The notes under the pieces are model-generated. The model saw nothing but the letters and a program-made list of their open reading frames with translations. It made no database searches and was not told the DNA's origin. The position numbers and the translations under genes were made by a program. This document shows, one piece after another, positions 60,681-64,000 of a stretch of DNA of 64,000 bases (its first letter is position 1; every line of letters begins with the position of its first letter). The DNA is taken from the NCBI GenBank assembly GCA_944389585.1, contig CALXMW010000004.1, positions 105,413 through 169,412 on the forward strand. The letters run 5' to 3'. The DNA comes from an uncultured Kiritimatiellota bacterium (GTDB taxonomy: Bacteria; Verrucomicrobiota; Kiritimatiellia; RFP12; DVOR01).

Positions 60681-62447
60681 ATGGAACGCTTCGCGGTGTG
60701 CGCCCTGGTCGGCCTCCTGCTGACCCTCTACGCCTGGCTCGGCGGCGGCATCGTCGCCTCCTGGCTCACCCCCTGGACGCCCTGGCTCACCCTCCTCCTG
60801 GCCGAGGCCGCCCTCCTCATCCCCGAGCAACGGCGCGGGGAAAGCCTCTTCGACGCCCGCCGCCGCGTCTGGCGCGGGCTTCTGCGCGACCCGCTCGCCT
60901 GGTGCGCGCTCCTGCTCGTCGGCTTCCTCGCCGCCCAATGGCTCAATGCCTGCGCCTTCCTGGAATGGGACCCCGCGGCCCGCGCCTGGCAGCTCGCCAG
61001 CCCCGCCTTCCCCGCCCTCCTCTCCCCCGAAGGCCTCGAGGGCCTCCGCGCCCTCCTCACCCCCGCCGCCCTGGCCAAGGTGGACGCCCTCCCGCCCGCC
61101 CAGGCCCTGGGCGCCCTCCTCAAGGCCATCCCCCCGCCCGCCGACCCCACGCTCGCCGCGGGGCTCCCCCTCCTCGGCACCCAGCCCTGCGGCTGGCTCC
61201 CCTGGAGCCTCAACGCCAACGAGGCCTGGGGCGTGCTCAACTGGTTCCCACCCGTCCTCGTGGCCCTGCTGGCCGTGCGCCACGCCCTGCTCAAGCGCAC
61301 CAAGCGCCTGCTCATGGCCTACGTCTGCCTCATGACGGGCGTCCTCGCCCTCGCGGGCATCGTCCAATTCGCCGTCGGGGGCGACTTCCTGTACTGGGGC
61401 CGCGAGACGCGCGCCTTCTTCTTCGCCACCTTCGGCTACCCCAACCACGCCGCCTGCTGGTTCCCCGCCGTCCTCCTCCTCAGCGTGGGCATGGCCCTCT
61501 GGGCCCACGAGCACCGCGACATCGCCCGCCTCCACCCCGCCGTCTACGGCGCCTGCGCCGCGCTCTGCGCCGTCTCGGGCGTGCTCACCGGCTCCCGCGC
61601 CGGGATGCTCTTCACCCTGGCCATCGTCGCGCTCCTGGCCCTCTACGTGCCGCTGCGCTACTTCGGCTCGTGGGCGCCGCGCGTGCGCCTGGCCGTCGTC
61701 GGCACCCTCACGGCCGTGGCCGTGGTGGCGCTGGGCACCGCCGGCTTCCGCATGTACGCCGTCACCGCCAACCACGCCCGCGACGTGGCCATCCGCGAGG
61801 CCCGCGCCGCCAAAGACCCCGCCGCCCTCGAGGCCGCCAACGCCCTCCCGGCCTACCCCAAGATGCCCGCCCTCGACCCCGTCCTCGGCGAGATCGCCGG
61901 CACCGACTGGGCCGCCTTCTTCGAGAACCCCATGCTCATGCGCTCGGGCTACCAGGGCATCCTCGCCCTTCGCCAATACGCCGACCACCCCTGGTGCGGC
62001 ACCGGCGCCTGGAGCTTCCGCTGGCTCAACCTCTCCTACATCGACCCCGGCAACCCCGACGAGGCCAGGTGGTTCGCCGCCCGCCGCGGCATCGGCCAGG
62101 CCAACGTCCACAACGACACCCTCCAATTCCTCGCCGAGCACGGCACGCTCGGCTTTGCCCTCATGGTCGGGTGCCTCCTCTCCCTCCTGATCCCCTTCCT
62201 CGGCACGCTCCTCTCCAGTCCCGCCCACGTCCTCACCGACGCGCAGGCCGACCGCAGCTGGCCCAACCGCCTCAACGTCTGGTGCGTCTTCGCCCTCTTC
62301 GCCACCGCCCTCATCGCCCTGCACAGCTTCATCGACCTGGTCTTCCGCAGCCCCGCGTGCATGATGCTCTACGGCCTGCTCTTCGTCTGCGCGCCCGGCT
62401 TCGTCGTCTCCCGCATCACCCCCTCCTCGGAGGCCCCCCATGCGTAA
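60681..62447 (+). CDS. O-antigen ligase/polymerase-like membrane protein
   Basis: A 588-residue polytopic protein with at least ten hydrophobic segments. The Wzy/WaaL-like core is [26 protein letters not shown] large periplasmic loop (about 370-480) includes [19 protein letters not shown] and [17 protein letters not shown]; the HND and EHG residues are the typical catalytic area. It ligates or polymerises lipid-linked glycan at the periplasmic face. GGAGGAGAGA precedes the ATG. It overlaps rfbA by 8 bases. Confidence 0.9.
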   Translation: MERFAVCALVGLLLTLYAWLGGGIVASWLTPWTPWLTLLLAEAALLIPEQRRGESLFDARRRVWRGLLRDPLAWCALLLVGFLAAQWLNACAFLEWDPAARAWQLASPAFPALLSPEGLEGLRALLTPAALAKVDALPPAQALGALLKAIPPPADPTLAAGLPLLGTQPCGWLPWSLNANEAWGVLNWFPPVLVALLAVRHALLKRTKRLLMAYVCLMTGVLALAGIVQFAVGGDFLYWGRETRAFFFATFGYPNHAACWFPAVLLLSVGMALWAHEHRDIARLHPAVYGACAALCAVSGVLTGSRAGMLFTLAIVALLALYVPLRYFGSWAPRVRLAVVGTLTAVAVVALGTAGFRMYAVTANHARDVAIREARAAKDPAALEAANALPAYPKMPALDPVLGEIAGTDWAAFFENPMLMRSGYQGILALRQYADHPWCGTGAWSFRWLNLSYIDPGNPDEARWFAARRGIGQANVHNDTLQFLAEHGTLGFALMVGCLLSLLIPFLGTLLSSPAHVLTDAQADRSWPNRLNVWCVFALFATALIALHSFIDLVFRSPACMMLYGLLFVCAPGFVVSRITPSSEAPHA

Positions 62448-63315
62448 AGGCATCATCCTCGCCGGCGGCGCCGGCACCCGGCTCTACCCCGCCACCACCG
62501 TCGTCTGCAAGCAGCTCCTGCCGGTCTACGACAAGCCGATGATCTACTACCCCCTCTCCACCCTCATGCTCGCGGGCATCCGCGAGATTCTCATCATCTC
62601 CACCCCCGAGGCCACCCCCCTCTTCCGCGCCCTCCTGGGCGACGGCGCGCGCCTGGGCCTGCGCCTCTCCTACAAAGTCCAGGAAGTCCCCAACGGCCTC
62701 GCCCAGGCCTTCGTCCTCGGGCGCGACTTCATCGGCGACGACCCCGTCTGCCTCATCCTCGGCGACAACCTCTTCCACGGCCAATCCTTCGGCAAGATGC
62801 TCCGCGCCGCCGACCGCGCCCCCGGCGCCACCGTCTTCGGCTACTACGTCCGCGACCCCGAGCGCTTCGGCGTCGTCTCCTTCGACCCCGACGGCAAGGC
62901 CGTCTCCATCGAGGAAAAACCCGCGCGCCCCAAAAGCAACTACGCCGTCACCGGGCTCTACTTCTACGACAACGACGTCGTGCGCATCGCCGCCGCCCTC
63001 AAGCCCTCCCCCCGCGGCGAATACGAGATCACCGACGTCAACCGCGCCTACCTCGAGCAAGGCCGCCTCAACGTCAAACTCCTCGGCCGCGGCTTCGCCT
63101 GGCTCGACACCGGCACCCACGACTCCCTCCTCGAGGCCGCCAACTACGTCCGCACCGTCCAAGCCTGCCAAGGCCTCCGCGTCGCCTGCGTCGAGGAAAT
63201 CGCCTGGCGCATGGGCTTCATCGACGCCCCCCAGCTCCGCGCCGCCGCCGACGCCCTCGGCAAATCCACCTACGGCGAATACCTCCACGAACTCCTCGCC
63301 CGCGAGGCCCACTGA
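62440..63315 (+). CDS. rfbA: Glucose-1-phosphate thymidylyltransferase
   Basis: First step of dTDP-L-rhamnose synthesis: dTTP plus glucose 1-phosphate. The 291 residues start [20 protein letters not shown] (nucleotide-binding GGxGTRL) and contain SKQLLP-type [34 protein letters not shown] and VEEKP-like [40 protein letters not shown] closes the family pattern. Strongly C-rich codons. rfbC follows after one base. Confidence 0.97.
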   Translation: MRKGIILAGGAGTRLYPATTVVCKQLLPVYDKPMIYYPLSTLMLAGIREILIISTPEATPLFRALLGDGARLGLRLSYKVQEVPNGLAQAFVLGRDFIGDDPVCLILGDNLFHGQSFGKMLRAADRAPGATVFGYYVRDPERFGVVSFDPDGKAVSIEEKPARPKSNYAVTGLYFYDNDVVRIAAALKPSPRGEYEITDVNRAYLEQGRLNVKLLGRGFAWLDTGTHDSLLEAANYVRTVQACQGLRVACVEEIAWRMGFIDAPQLRAAADALGKSTYGEYLHELLAREAH

Positions 63316-63316
63316 C

Positions 63317-63868
63317 ATGGACATCCAGCAAACCCCCATCCCCGGCCTCCTCCTCCTCACCCCGGACCTCTTCGCCGACCCCCGCGGCTGGTTCTGCGAA
63401 ACCTACAACGCCGCGCGCTACAAAGCCGCCGGCATCCCCGCCGACTTCGTCCAGGACAACGAATCCTTCTCCGCCCGCGGCGTCCTCCGCGGCCTCCACT
63501 GGCAGGCCGGCCCCCACGCCCAGGCCAAACTCGTGCGCGTCCTCAGCGGCGCCGTCTGGGACGTTGCCGTCGACATCCGCAAAGGCTCCCCCACCTTCGG
63601 CAAACACCACGCCGTCACCCTCACCCCGGACAACCGCCTCCAATTCTACATCCCCCGCGGCTTCGCCCACGGCTTCGTCGTCCTCGAGGACAACACCCGC
63701 TTCGCCTACAAATGCGACAACCTCTACTGCAAGGCCGCCGAACGCGGCCTCCGCTACGACGACCCCGCCCTCGCCATCCGCTGGCCCGACCTCGGCATCC
63801 CCCCCCTCCTCTCCCCCAAAGACCTCGCCCACCCCAGCCTCGGCCAAATCGAGCCCTGGGAACCCTGA
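63317..63868 (+). CDS. rfbC: dTDP-4-dehydrorhamnose 3,5-epimerase
   Basis: Third step of dTDP-L-rhamnose synthesis. The 183 residues show the cupin pattern DPRGWFCETYNAARY, FVQDNESFSARGVLRGLHWQ (catalytic His), VAVDIRKGSPTFGKHHAVTL, PRGFAHGFVVLEDNTRFAYKCDNLY and the C-terminal DDPALAIRWP. rfbB and rfbD are not in the window and may follow to the right. Confidence 0.97.
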   Translation: MDIQQTPIPGLLLLTPDLFADPRGWFCETYNAARYKAAGIPADFVQDNESFSARGVLRGLHWQAGPHAQAKLVRVLSGAVWDVAVDIRKGSPTFGKHHAVTLTPDNRLQFYIPRGFAHGFVVLEDNTRFAYKCDNLYCKAAERGLRYDDPALAIRWPDLGIPPLLSPKDLAHPSLGQIEPWEP

Positions 63869-64000
63869 CCCCGCCCCCAACCCCGCCGCCAAGCCCCGGG
63901 AACCCGGGGGCTCAAAAATAAATAAGGCGATTTGCAAGCCAAATGCGCCAGGGACTTAGGATAGAGCTGAAATGGCTTCATAGGCTGTGAGTCCTTTCAG
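63869..64000. other. Right-edge intergenic sequence with hairpins
   Basis: Contains AGCCCCGGG-aa-CCCGGGGGCT (about 63892-63912) followed by CAAAAATAAATAAGG rather than a T tract, and ATTTG-caagc-CAAAT (about 63929-63943). The sequence turns AT-richer. No gene or promoter can be supported before the window ends. Confidence 0.5.

Overview
Taxonomy. This is a dense, very GC-rich bacterial chromosome segment with no phage or insertion-sequence genes. Several traits point to the PVC group, most likely a Kiritimatiellota/Verrucomicrobiota-type anaerobe: two secreted proteins end in a PEP-CTERM sorting tail, an exosortase is present, intergenic spacers carry long runs of degenerate CACAAAGG/CACAGAGG words, and prenyltransferase-like toroid proteins occur twice. 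The hydG gene ([FeFe]-hydrogenase maturation) and a pyruvate formate-lyase activase-like radical SAM gene suggest an anaerobic, fermentative life. The phylum call is inference; no rRNA operon is present to settle it.

Layout, left to right. A minus-strand operon (toroid protein, Ser/Thr kinase, galE) lies at 1-2602. A repeat-filled spacer leads into a plus-strand envelope operon (3315-11040): two TPR-type secreted proteins, ExbB, two ExbD, and a TonB-topology protein whose periplasmic part is a prenyltransferase-like toroid. A second repeat spacer and two copies of a candidate structured RNA (A, 11700-11902; B, 12837-13031) flank a PEP-CTERM protein gene. Then come a secreted zinc-motif protein, hydG, a zinc-ribbon protein, the RNase P RNA gene, and an operon from gmd and fcl through nfeD, an SPFH gene and an RNase III-like gene to an rRNA methyltransferase gene. 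Minus-strand genes for a glycosyltransferase, an S1-domain protein and an unknown protein follow. A third repeat spacer precedes tRNA-Ser(GCU).

The region 25673-35024 encodes a secreted protein, a PpiD-like foldase, a GT-C-like membrane protein, an exosortase fused to an EpsI-type domain, DUF192, a GT2 enzyme, a PFL-activase-like protein and a K+ transporter. A second PEP-CTERM protein follows. A twelve-gene operon (36045-48921) carries gmk, coaC, mcsA, a catalytically degenerate mcsB, lipoprotein-sorting, transporter and LptF/G genes, a NERD protein, prc, dxs and mutL. A GH3 lipoprotein and a Lys/Ala-tailed CBM48 protein are on the minus strand. rpsB-tsf plus a 33-residue basic protein end in a terminator. 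The final part is surface-glycan biosynthesis: an AT-richer block of glycosyltransferases including a GT11 fucosyltransferase, then prfB, a UDP-sugar pyrophosphorylase, an O-antigen ligase, rfbA and rfbC.

How it fits together. galE, gmd/fcl, rfbA/rfbC and the UDP-sugar pyrophosphorylase supply activated sugars. The glycosyltransferases and ligase would build a fucose/rhamnose-containing surface polysaccharide. Exosortase/PEP-CTERM, Lpt, PpiD, Prc and ExbBD genes handle envelope export and energisation. The most unusual items are the two-copy structured RNA with covarying helices, the ExbBD operon ending in a toroid fusion, the McsB and MutL proteins with lost catalytic residues, and a G-to-C base drift along most transcription units.
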